Below are positions 1 to 9,340 of a stretch of 64,000 bases of DNA, one piece after another. Position 1 is the stretch's first letter. Every line of letters starts with the position of its first letter. Both the position numbers and the translations under genes were made by a program. A model generated the notes under the pieces. That model was given only the letters and a program-made list of their open reading frames with translations. It had not been told where the DNA came from and ran no database searches. The stretch covers positions 13,910,891 through 13,974,890 of the forward strand of contig OZ025212.1 in the NCBI GenBank assembly GCA_964019055.1. The letters are read 5' to 3'. The stretch is from Anthopleura xanthogrammica (lineage: Eukaryota > Cnidaria > Anthozoa > Actiniaria > Actiniidae).

Positions 1-3000
1 AAAATTTTGTAAAATCCCGAACAACATAAACGGCTACAGATTAATGCTTTTGGTTAGCGATGAAAATACTAAAATGCAGAACCAGATACGAAGCTCTTCA
101 AAACGAAGTTTTTCTTTGCCAAAAACTGTAATAAAAAAACTTAAATAGAAACCCAAATCTCAGTCTTATATACTCGACTGAGAACAACTGAGGACTTTGC
201 GATGTAGGCAGAAACTTCTTTGGTTCAACCACACACATAAAAATAAATCCGCAAGAAAAGTGAAATGTTTAATCTTGAAAAAAATTTTCAGTTGCAGCCA
301 GGAAAGCCATTTCAGTGTTATACCGCAAAGCGTGCGTAGTTCCGTAAGCACAAGTATTTAGCAAGTAAAGTTCATTGCCGTTGTCAAGTTCAAACTTAAT
401 GACGATCGAGAAGAAATTATTACTGAGTAATTTTTGTGTCGTATGTGAGTAGAGTTGCTTCAGTTGTTGGTTCTCTCCTGTGCTTCTAGGGTTTTTCTCC
501 GGGTCCTCCGGTTTTCCTCTCTCCACAAAAATCAACTTAGCCACTCTGTGGAAATGCCGCTGTTAAATTATATTTCTTTGTTTGTTTAATGTAGACGTCT
601 AGTGAAAAATAAGCGCTTTTGCTCAGCGAGGAAACTGATACTGAGCTTTGTACAACTACGTTCAATACTTTATTTAATGTGATAATTTTTATGGCGGGAG
701 AACATTTCTTGCATTGTGGAAAGTAAACTTATTTAGTAAAGTTGTAGTCGCTTCAATGAGACAACGCAACAGGCGCATAAACGACTGTTTTCCCGCTCGT
801 AAATCATGCCCTAACCTTTCCATTCAAGAGCGAAGCCATTACCTTATGTAGAACGTTATTCCATGGCCACTGATATCAGGCTTGACAAGATCCCACGACT
901 CTCTCACCAACTCAATCTGTCGCTTCGTAAGTGTCCCAGAATTAGCAGTAGAATTTTTCGTTTTTACGCTCTTACTTCCACCACATCCCATATTTTGCTT
1001 CTTTCGTTCTACAGAGCAAGAAAACTATGATTACAACACTTTAAGGTTAGCTTTACACAGCTTATTTTTTGGTTTGGTCTCCACTGCCAGCGCTGGTGTA
1101 GTAGTTTTTCGTCGCTTGCTCAATTAATGTTGAAGACCATTGATCGACCGCAAGATAAGTTAAGTGCTTACAGAAAAACACGTTAAAAGTGATTGAGCTG
1201 TTTATAGCAGTTGAATTGTTCGAGTATAACTAATATAATGACAAATCTATCAGCATTCGAGTAGTTGTGTTATTCGATATATTCACGCCTGTAATCAGCA
1301 CTCTTACTGTATTAAACTGCCCACCCCTCCATGGGTCTTTAGCAAGAAAAGAATGGATGCCAAATATGCAACAAGAAAAACAAACTCAAAAACACTCACA
1401 AAACAACAATAATAACAAAAGCAACAACAAACAAAAAACAAACAAACACAGAAACTCTAAGCGAAAGCAACATGTCAACATGCGCAAGATTCAGCGCATG
1501 CGCATTTATAACCAAAAAACAATTTTGTTCTGCATTCTGATCAGTTTCTCTTCTGACCAGGAGGAACGCAGGCTCAATGGCCTATATTATCCAATCAGAT
1601 CAGTCGACGCTTAAATATTTGTCTTGAGCCAGCAAATCCTGTTTTCCCCTTCCTTTTAGAACTATTATTATATTCATTTTGGTCTAGAAATCAGTTAAAA
1701 CACACTTCCATTGTGAATGAAGATTGTTAAGGTGCGGACACCTCTACAATGCGATTTCTCATGCGAGGTCACAAAAACTAGATCGCACCCGTGCGAAATC
1801 GCATGCCAACGTCGCACGGGTGGTCATACGATGCGATCTCTAATTTTTGCGTCGTCGCTTGAAAAATCTCTTTGTCTGTGCCTTTAGTTACTCTCAGTAC
1901 TATCAGTCAAATCGACTCGCCAAGGTTCTAAGAAACAGAACGCATCGTGCGGGGTTCCTGTGTTTTGCTGTAATGGTTACAATTCTAATCCATCCAAGTT
2001 CGATTCAAAGGACTTTGCAATCAAGAATAAATCCTTCTGAAATCTTGCTATAAATAATATCAGAAGCAAACGACGCTAACAATTAATTATATTCAAGGTT
2101 TAAGTTTGGGTTTGCGATTCACTCTGATAAGTTTATTAGGTTTCTTACGTTGCCAAGTTTTCATGATCAAGAATCACAACGTTTTCTAAGTTGTTTGTAC
2201 ATTCAAAATATGATGTACATGTAGTTGTTTATCAACCAAAGAATGACAATAAACTTTAAATAAACTCTTCCAAGACCATATCAACAAAAAAATCCTTAAT
2301 AAAAACACACTTACCTTTGACCAAAGTTTTTCAAAGATTCTCCTCTCGTGCTTTTCGACTGAAGTTCGCAATAGTTTTGATACGATTCTTGGAGCCTTCG
2401 AAATTATCAGATTTAGTTTATTATTTACTATAAACAAACCCTTGGAGCCTTGGAAACAGTGAAGATTACAGCGACATCTCTCCAGAGCTGAGCAATTCTT
2501 GAATTGCTACTCATCAAGATGAATAGAATGGTTGTCAACAACGACGTTAAATTTGGTTCTGGCCTTAAATTAATGCATAACCTTGTTCAAATTTGAATAC
2601 CAAGATTAATAAATGATAAAAAAAGTAATAAATAAGTGCTTTGGATTCAATGAAAGATTAGTATAAATTAAAACTGCCTTGTAATATTCTTTGTCAACCG
2701 TTTTAATTTCTCTTTGGTAGTCATAGAAAGAAATTTTGCTGCCCTAAAGACTTCAAAAGAAGAAGAAAATTATTTTCGCTTCAAGAGGTTCCTAAAGCAA
2801 GCAATTTAAGCCGGGTTAGTAACTTTAATGTAATATTTATTGACTTTTCTAAAAACGTAATAAATAAGTAAAGAAAAAAGTGTCTTTTTCGATAAGTTTA
2901 AACTCAATGTTTTTTCTTCATTGAATGTAATTAATGTAAATCAAGAAATAAAAATACTAAAAACAAATGAAAAACGTTTAAAAATAAATGCCTTATTCAA

Positions 3001-3207
3001 GGCTCTTGGGAAAAATAATTTTAAAGACTTTGCTTCGTCAGCTAAAATTTGCACGCGAGTCTTCCAGCTTTGCTGAGCGCGAGAGAAAAAGTAGTACAGA
3101 AAATCAAAAATCGGGGCCTCCATAAAACCTTTCAAGAATGAAAGACATCTCTTCTGTAGTGTATGGCATCGTGCAGGTCCCCTGTGCACCGGAATACGTG
3201 TTTAACA
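1..3207. other. Gene-poor left edge with degenerate repeats
   Basis: I see no convincing gene here. ORFs are short and AT-rich and carry no recognisable domain. At about 470-545 there is a plus-strand fragment matching the middle and tail of the tRNA-derived SINE found at 12817-13062 (the stretch running from 'agggtttttctccgg' to 'ccggttttcc'). At 1735-1860 there is a cluster of related short motifs, 'gcgatttc', 'gcgaaatcgca' and 'gatgcgatctc', that looks like a decayed foldback element. 3107-3190 is a relict of an NXPE terminal exon, described separately. Confidence 0.5.
3107..3190 (-). pseudogene. Relict duplicate of an NXPE last-exon end
   Basis: Immediately downstream of the stop of the NXPE gene at 3208-7806, the minus strand repeats the end of its terminal exon in diverged form. 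It can be read as GDLHDAIHYRRDVF followed by a stop, then a second copy of the block that encodes 'ERFYGG' in the functional exon. The functional exon reads GDRHDEQDAVHYGGHVF, so the relict keeps a version of the catalytic D-x-x-H signature (DAIH) but has lost 6 bp and is frameshifted afterwards. It could be a local tandem duplication or what is left of a third NXPE paralogue. It lies in the 3' UTR or just beyond it, with no splice acceptor in view. Confidence 0.55.
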
Positions 3208-6200
3208 TCAAAGATTTGAGCCTCCATAAAACCTTTCCAGCAATGATATAACTGAATCAAAGACATGTCCCCCGTAGTGTACGGCATCTTGTTCATCGTG
3301 CCGGTCACCAGTACCACCGGGGTAAGAGTTTGATATCGGGTACACGTCAAGGACTTTGATACCCGCACGACACATCGCCCATGTGGCGTATGAATTGAAC
3401 AGAAGAATCCTCTGTGAAATAATAAAGAAAAAATAATAGATCTAAAGTTGTATACATACTAAAAATGTTGAATTTGCAACCAGGATTCATAATTTTAAAT
3501 CAATTATTATCATTTGATGTCATCTCTCTGTTCACTTCCATTCCCATTGAATTAGCTATAAAGGTGGTCAAGGAAAGATTAGACTTGGACACGACTCTCA
3601 GCTCTCGTACCAACTTGTCTAGGGCAAACATTATGATACTCGTAAAGTTTGTCTTAGACAATTGCTTCTTTCAGTGTAATTCATCCTTCTACCAGCAGAT
3701 TTTTGGGTGTCCTATGGACTCTCCAATCAGTGCTTTACTTGCGAACATAGTGATGGAGCATGTCGAAGTGGAAGCTATTAAGACATCTAATAATCCTCCT
3801 AAATGGTGGTATAGGTACGTAGATGATAGCCATTGTTGCCTAAAGAAAGACCATGTACAAGATTTCCATCATCATCTAAATTCAATCAATAACCACATCC
3901 AGTTCACTTTTGAACAAGAAAAGGCTGAAGAGGGCTTGGCCTTCCTTGACACAAAAACCACCCGTACTGAAGAAGGAAAGATTATTACGGCAGTATATCG
4001 CAAACCGACGCACACGGAAAGATATCTCGACTTCAATTCACATCATCCGATGACGCATAAACGATCTGTTGCCACTACTTTATTACGTCGTGCGACTAAT
4101 ATACCATCTAACAGTCAAGAAAAAAAGGCAGAGCTACAGCATGTCAAAGAGGTCTTAAAACACAACAACTATCCAGACCACTTTATCAAGAAATGTGCAC
4201 AAAGTTCTATTACCTCCAATCCAAACACCAACAGCTCCATAGATGAAACTATCCAACAAGGTATGATTACACTACCATACATTAGTGGAGTATCGGAGAA
4301 AATAAGCAGAACATTAAAACCTTATGGCATCAAGACCGCCCATAAGCCTATGTCAAAATTGAATAGCTTCTTTCCTCGTCAAACATCAACTAAAGATGAA
4401 AACTCTAAAACGGATGTAGTATACAAGATTGACTGTAATGATTGTCACTACGTGTACTATGGCCAAACAGAAAGAGCTCTAAAAACCAGAGTCCAAGAAC
4501 ACAAGAGAGCAATAGTAAACAACCAACCATCATCAAAAATTGCCCAACATGCGAACAATAAAGGCCATGAGTTTAAATTTAGTGATACTAAAATTGTAGA
4601 CAGAGAACAAAATTGGCACAAGAGACTATTCCTAGAGGCATGGCACTCTGAACTTGATAAGAACGCGGGAAATGATCGCATTGCTATACCTAAATTATAT
4701 AAAATAATTGTAAATTCTAGAATGGCGCGCGCTTAAACAATATTTTCAAATTCTGCTCGCGATGGTATTATAACGAATTCACTTGTAACGATAACTGAAG
4801 AAGATCTGAGTCCAGATCGAAACGTCTTGAAAAAACATACTTTAAAACAAACCAGAGTCAACTAATTGATTTAAAATTGTATACATACTGCAGGAATGTA
4901 CTGTACTGTATCTTGATTGATTGGTCGGTAAATAAAGGTTGGTCGCTTTATAGAAGTAGAAATTAGTAAAAAAAAACTCTTTGGAACTTTGACAACTGGC
5001 ATAGATCCCCCCTCCCCCATCCTTGTAACCGAAACTTTTGTCCGATAAACACTGTTATTTATACAAACCTGTTGAGTCATAAACCTCCTTCCTTGGTAAT
5101 ACGGATTCTGTAGTTTATATCTATTTATAGCACTTGTTGATTTCCAAACCACGTTGCCTTGGAAACGCCTACTTGGAATCCCGTCATCCCCCTCGGTCTC
5201 TGCTAGAAGATCAATCGTCCTGTTTATAAGTTCTTTGTAGCTTGTGAAGTTGATTGAAGCTACGAAATGCAGACCGAAGTTTAAAACGAGTACACTTTTG
5301 CTGTCGTTCATTTCTGGTCTATAGAGAACAGTCTTTAGCTCTTCAATGATTCGTTTATGGTTTATGTCCATAAAACTTCGCCTATTTTTCTCAGTGGAAG
5401 AATTGTGGATGTTGTAAACCCAGTTGTACGTGAAGTTACAATACTTGAAGATAAGAGTACAAAGATGGCGGTGTTGGATGAACTTGTAGAAGCGAACAGC
5501 GTTGGAATCCCCGTAGATCCAAAGTACTCCCTCTCGCCTGCGAGGAAAGGGGTCACGTGGTATCGATTCTATCGTTGGGGAGATACATATATGCATATTA
5601 ATGACATTTGTCCTCGAAATTGAGCTGCTTTGACGTCAAGTGCAAGGGGTCTAGCTATATATATAACGCGCACACTGATTTGGTGAATTTAATGGTATGG
5701 GTAACTCGACACACGACCATCGAATGTTTTGTGTTTTTTTCAGCACAAGCGGGATATCTGCTTGAAAACTTTGGTGGACTTCAATCAAATTCATGATTTC
5801 TACGTTTGCACGTTAGGACATCCTTGTCATGTTGGTGGTATTTAACAAAAGATTTCTTATTAGGATCCTTTGCCAATACCATCAACATGGCCGCCATGTT
5901 TTTGTCTTATGAATAGCTCGAGCTCTTGGGAATGACTGCTAACCATCAATAATGAAAGCAAGAACAAGCTCCTCTCTACCCCTTGATCAACTTATCTCTC
6001 CCCTGCCCTTCCTTTCATTACTGATACCGGATCAAAGAATATCTGTGAGAAATACTAACCCGAAACGTAAGGAGCCCACGTTCCATTTGTCCAGCGTCCA
6101 AACCCATCCCACAACGATGCGCACTGATCTCCACCAGCTCCACATGACACGTGACTATAGCTTAGAAATTCTTTGGAAAATAGAGAAATGTTTCATATCA

Positions 6201-7806
6201 ATCAAACCGTGTAATTAACCCGTAAGTTTCTCACTCACACGAAACCTGGACACCAAGAAAGAATATGAGCTATACCTCATATTATCTTGTGGACACATAA
6301 ATCAACATCATCTTCTTCTTCTCCTGAATACTCACCATCCTTTCGCAGAGGGCCCCGAGCCTGCGGTACCTCTATAGTCAGCGGTACTCCTTGCCATAAT
6401 GGCTGATGGAGATAGTGACGATCACTTCCCAGAATGCCTTGCTGCTGATTACTGCCGTGTATATTTCCTGTAAATAATAAATGAATTGTCAATGCTTGCG
6501 CATGCGTGGTTCCCGTTCCTAGTGCCTCCCGAAGAAACAAGGAAATCTGGGTAATCCCTGGTATTACTGTTCTAGGATTGGCTAACAAAGGATTAAAAAT
6601 TACCTACAAAAATTACAAACTAAAAATATGTAAAGCTGGCTACTGATTGGCTTCTCTTTATTCTTTTCTTTGGCACTCGGGATCCCTGTGTACCCACCAC
6701 AGGTAGCCCATGAATCGAGAAGACCCGACCTGGATTCACCAACGCACATCACAACGAATCCTTTCTTAATTTAGCAAAAGTCACACATCCCACCCCTCCC
6801 ACAAATAGAAACCAAATCACTTACCCATAGCAAACCAATTATCGGGTGGATCTTTTAACCCATTACAGAGTGTATAATCAAGATACACATGGACCCAGTA
6901 CTTCCCAGGTTCCATCACGAGAAACAACGCCTCGTAAGTCCCATTACCATGGTCTATAATAGTCGGCGCAAGCGTAGAAGGTCCTCTGACATGAATTACC
7001 CAAGAATCTCCTCCGACAGACTTGGGCTGACCACTCGAGGTCTGGCTCTGAATACTGATTCGACTGAACTCGCCCGAAGGATTGATTGTCATAAGAGAAA
7101 TGTAGCTCATGTTGGGGTCTGTGCTGTTCTCCTCTGACCATCCTTCCAGAAGTTCCCCCCATCTAGTATTCCCGTCACAGGACGATAACAACGACCGCCA
7201 GTTGGTTCTTGCCTCACGAACACGACACCAATCACTCCGAAATTCTTCTAATGTATTTCGACTGACAGTACTGATCAAATACAGAGGAAAGTACAGCTTT
7301 AAATAGATGAGGAGGGAAACCACAATTATCCAGTATAAGCAGAACAATCGTCGGAGAAGAAAAAGTCTCGGCACGCCACGAATCGTTATCGATCGATGGA
7401 CTCGTACTTGGATTTCCCGGCACATTTGACACAAGTTGGTACGAAGTTCTTGTGGACAGCGGAGGTATGATGATAAGCCACCTCCATGGTTGTTGCTTCT
7501 GGGACTTTGCGCGTTTCCCGCGGGACTCCTTCCGATGTCTACAGGACTTCGTAAATTACTCGTGGGATTCCTTATATTGTCTATAGGACTCAATGTGTTA
7601 TCTGCAAGACGGCGCGCGTTTCCTGCGTGACTCCTTGTGGTTTCTGAAGGTCTGCGCGAGTTTCCAACGGGACTCCATGCGCTGTCTTCGGGACTGCGCT
7701 CGTTACCCTCGGAGCTCAAATTCCACAAAGTGTCAAATTCATTTCGAGGGTTCCCATCTTCGTGAAAAACACTTGGCAGCGCGTTGCTTTCCACATAATA
7801 ACTCAT
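3208..7806 (-). CDS. NXPE family protein (neurexophilin-like plus PC-esterase), copy 1
   Basis: Five exons on the minus strand: 7806-6825, 6467-6336, 6170-6060, 5568-5069, 3411-3208. They join in phase to 642 codons. Predicted type II membrane protein: a long basic and Ser/Pro-rich N-terminus (residues 1-150), a membrane segment at about 154-177, and a neurexophilin-like Ig/filamin-type domain (cores 'GDSWVIHV' and 'DHGNGTYEALFLV'). A 'CASLWDGFGRW' linker follows, then a GDSL-type PC-esterase domain with 'LWIYGDSN' (Ser430) and C-terminal 'DAVHY' (Asp617, His620). All three catalytic-type residues are present, so it may act as an acyl/acetyl esterase in the secretory pathway; the substrate is unknown. 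The first exon is preceded by an acceptor-like TTTTGCAG at about 7862, so a 5' exon may exist; I start at the ATG at 7806. Residues 30-102 form a 14-residue tandem repeat. Intron 4 carries a Penelope-like element. Confidence 0.85.
3465..4736 (+). CDS. Penelope-like RT / GIY-YIG endonuclease (N-truncated)
   Basis: An intact 423-codon frame. RT motif A is near the start ('SFDVISLFTSIP'), so the fingers and the first RT motifs are missing. 'GCPMDSPISALLANIVME' matches RT motif B and 'YRYVDD' is motif C with the catalytic aspartates. A conserved 'FLDTKTTR...YRKPTHTERYLDFNSHHP' region follows (given here only in part). A GIY-YIG domain begins at about residue 323 ('VYKIDCNDCHYVYYGQTERA', then 'TRVQEHKRAI'); the GIY-type core reads 'YVYYGQT'. 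Without its N-terminal half the enzyme is unlikely to be autonomous. The first codons may be host or junction sequence rather than element sequence. Confidence 0.85.
   Translation: MLNLQPGFIILNQLLSFDVISLFTSIPIELAIKVVKERLDLDTTLSSRTNLSRANIMILVKFVLDNCFFQCNSSFYQQIFGCPMDSPISALLANIVMEHVEVEAIKTSNNPPKWWYRYVDDSHCCLKKDHVQDFHHHLNSINNHIQFTFEQEKAEEGLAFLDTKTTRTEEGKIITAVYRKPTHTERYLDFNSHHPMTHKRSVATTLLRRATNIPSNSQEKKAELQHVKEVLKHNNYPDHFIKKCAQSSITSNPNTNSSIDETIQQGMITLPYISGVSEKISRTLKPYGIKTAHKPMSKLNSFFPRQTSTKDENSKTDVVYKIDCNDCHYVYYGQTERALKTRVQEHKRAIVNNQPSSKIAQHANNKGHEFKFSDTKIVDREQNWHKRLFLEAWHSELDKNAGNDRIAIPKLYKIIVNSRMARA
4795..4826 (+). ncRNA. Hammerhead-like hairpin in Penelope 3' region
   Basis: Read directly: CTGAAGA (4795-4801), one unpaired A, a perfect 6-bp stem GATCTG/CAGATC with loop AGTC (4803-4818), then GAAACGTC. 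This has the order of a hammerhead core: CUGANGA, helix II, GAAA. Hammerhead ribozyme motifs are documented in Penelope-like elements. The extra A between CUGANGA and helix II, and the very short possible helix III, make self-cleavage uncertain. Confidence 0.5.
5609..5651. repeat. Half-copy of a palindromic MITE (family A)
   Basis: The segment from 'tgtcctcgaaattgagctgc' to 'aaggggtct' is one arm of the palindromic element present in full at 9215-9335, 55562-55685 and 60954-61087. It lies about 40 bp upstream (in transcript sense) of the splice acceptor of NXPE copy 1 exon 4 (AG at 5570-5569), so the branch-point region of that intron may lie in transposon-derived sequence. Confidence 0.6.
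5815..5900. repeat. Foldback repeat with 'CATGTTGGTGGT' arms
   Basis: Arms 'catgttggtggtatttaac' and 'aataccatcaacatggccgc' form an imperfect inverted repeat. A related foldback is at 25250-25345. It lies in intron 3 of NXPE copy 1. Probably a short non-autonomous DNA transposon; no coding content. Confidence 0.5.
7501..7719 (-). repeat. 42-bp coding minisatellite in NXPE copy 1
   Basis: The N-terminal cytoplasmic region is built of about five degenerate 14-residue units, for example SPVGNSRRPSETTR, SHAGNARRLADNTL, SPIDNIRNPTSNLR and SPVDIGRSPAGNAQ. The unit keeps S-P at its start, N at position 5 and R at position 7. This corresponds to a 42-bp tandem repeat in the DNA. NXPE copy 2 has no such repeat; its N-terminus before the membrane segment is only about 16 residues. 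Confidence 0.7.
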
Positions 7807-9214
7807 AGACTTGATCGCATTTAGTCCTGTTCCATTCGTAGATTTTCTTCCTTTAAATTGAAATCTGCAAAACAATATGTCAAAGTTGTCAGCTTCTGCC
7901 GTACGATTTGTTCTAACAAATATTATTAAGCTTAAGACAAATTAACAAATAAACTATTTAAAACGAACATCTTGAAACTTATTTTAGCCCAGTGGTTGTT
8001 TCAGGATTCGATTTGTGAGTTAGCAATGCCTTGACTTTAATAGATCAGCCCAGAGGTTGTTTCAGGGTTTGATAAAATTCAAGTTCGTAGTTCGTCTGAA
8101 TTAGTAATTCTTATAATTCAAACTTCTCCCTTCCATCTTAACGGAGATTAAATTATTCGATTTCAATCCTTTTCCACACAGAGAGACGAGAATCTATTCT
8201 ACAACATTCTACGCTATCATCGCATATGAAATTATACTTTACCTTAATAACCCTAATTCAAATAAAATTCCACCATTCTTCTTCTAACTACCATACTCTT
8301 TGAAGCTTATGTCACTCTTGAATTTTTTTTAGCTTTATCAATTCGGGTTTCTTGTTTTCTTCGTTTTTTTGATGTCAAAATTCTGTTTTCTTTGTTTGTT
8401 CGGTTGTTTTGATTCCTTGTTGCCCGAGGTCACGTGATTCTGGTTACCAGGTTACCCCCTAACCTGCTTGTGATCTGGTGGTTCATTCAACATGTTCAGG
8501 TGGAACTACACGGTCCAGGATGTTTGAACACAATATTTAAAACAAAAAGCGTTTGGTTTCCCGTGATACTTTTCACACTAATCTCCAGTAATAACTTTGT
8601 AACCTGGCTTTCTGGCCGCAGAGGGCTGGGAGAGAGAGAGGGATTGTAGACCGAGCGAGAGACTGTGGAAGAGTCTAAGAAGAATTGTCTCAGTGTCATG
8701 GCAACATAGGCTAAAACTTGTAAAAAAATCTAATATTGAATTTTGGCGCGAATAAACGTAACTCCATATATTTTTTTTGAGCAAATAAAAAACCACAAAA
8801 GTGAATGTCGCCCAGCCCATGTGCGTACTATTTACCGCTTAGCCTTGCATGAACTTTTCTTACCCTGTCGGGGACAAATGAAAGGTAGTCCATTAACAGA
8901 ATACCAAAAAGAGAGATACGCCTCGGGTTTCTCTACGACTTTTCTCTTGCTCTGCAGCTCCCAACGTTTTTCATAATAATATTACCAAAGGTGCTAGAAA
9001 TACAAAGAGTATTACAAGGATTTTTATTCTATTTTCTAGGACACTAAAAACTCAACAAAAGAAACTCATTACTAAGCTCAGAGTTTTTTAAGAGTTCGGG
9101 GATATTCTTGCTAAACTATTAAGCTTGTAGGACACAGCAATAGTAACAAATAAATTAAACGGTTGTTTACGAAAGTAAAAATACACATTTTGCCTGTACT
9201 GACAGTCTTAATGT
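7807..9214. other. Intergenic DNA between NXPE copy 1 and TRIM-NHL
   Basis: No gene seen. 7985-8080 holds two diverged units of the 57-bp 'gatcagcccagaggttgtttcagg' repeat (the SINE-tail satellite; see 24440-24640). The rest is AT-rich single-copy-looking sequence. Short ORFs here lack domains. Confidence 0.5.
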
Positions 9215-9335
9215 ACGTGACGTCAAAGCAGCTCAATTTGGACGACAAAACAAAAGAATTTCAATCTCCCGAGTAGTGGAACCTATTGTTTTGTCCTCCA
9301 AATTGAGCTGCATTCCGACGTGCTGCGAGGGGTCT
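9215..9335. mobile_element. Palindromic MITE (family A), abutting the TRIM-NHL stop codon
   Basis: A near-palindrome of about 120 bp. Its arms contain 'agcagctcaatttggacg' and 'cctccaaattgagctgc', separated by a centre shared with the copies at 55562-55685 and 60954-61087 ('tttcaatctc', 'ggaacctattgttttg'). The outer end is 'AGACCCCT'. It ends 5 bp beyond the TRIM-NHL stop codon, so it must form the start of that gene's 3' UTR if the gene is transcribed. Confidence 0.75.
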
Positions 9336-9340
9336 CAGTA

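Larger units (their letters stand above)
3461..4871 (+). mobile_element. Penelope-like retroelement, 5'-truncated
   Basis: A 1.4-kb insertion on the plus strand inside the last intron of the minus-strand NXPE gene. It is flanked by an 18-bp direct repeat with one mismatch (TAAAGTTGTATACATACT at 3443-3460; TAAAATTGTATACATACT at 4872-4889), interpreted as the target-site duplication. It contains the C-terminal part of a reverse transcriptase joined to a GIY-YIG endonuclease, then a 3' region with a hammerhead-like hairpin at 4795-4826. RT plus GIY-YIG in one ORF is the hallmark of canonical Penelope-like elements. The long open frame and near-perfect duplication suggest a fairly recent insertion. 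Confidence 0.88.

Noticed and set aside
5357..5623. Plus-strand ORF overlapping the PC-esterase exon
   Set aside because: Shadow of the coding minus strand, which has clear NXPE motifs.
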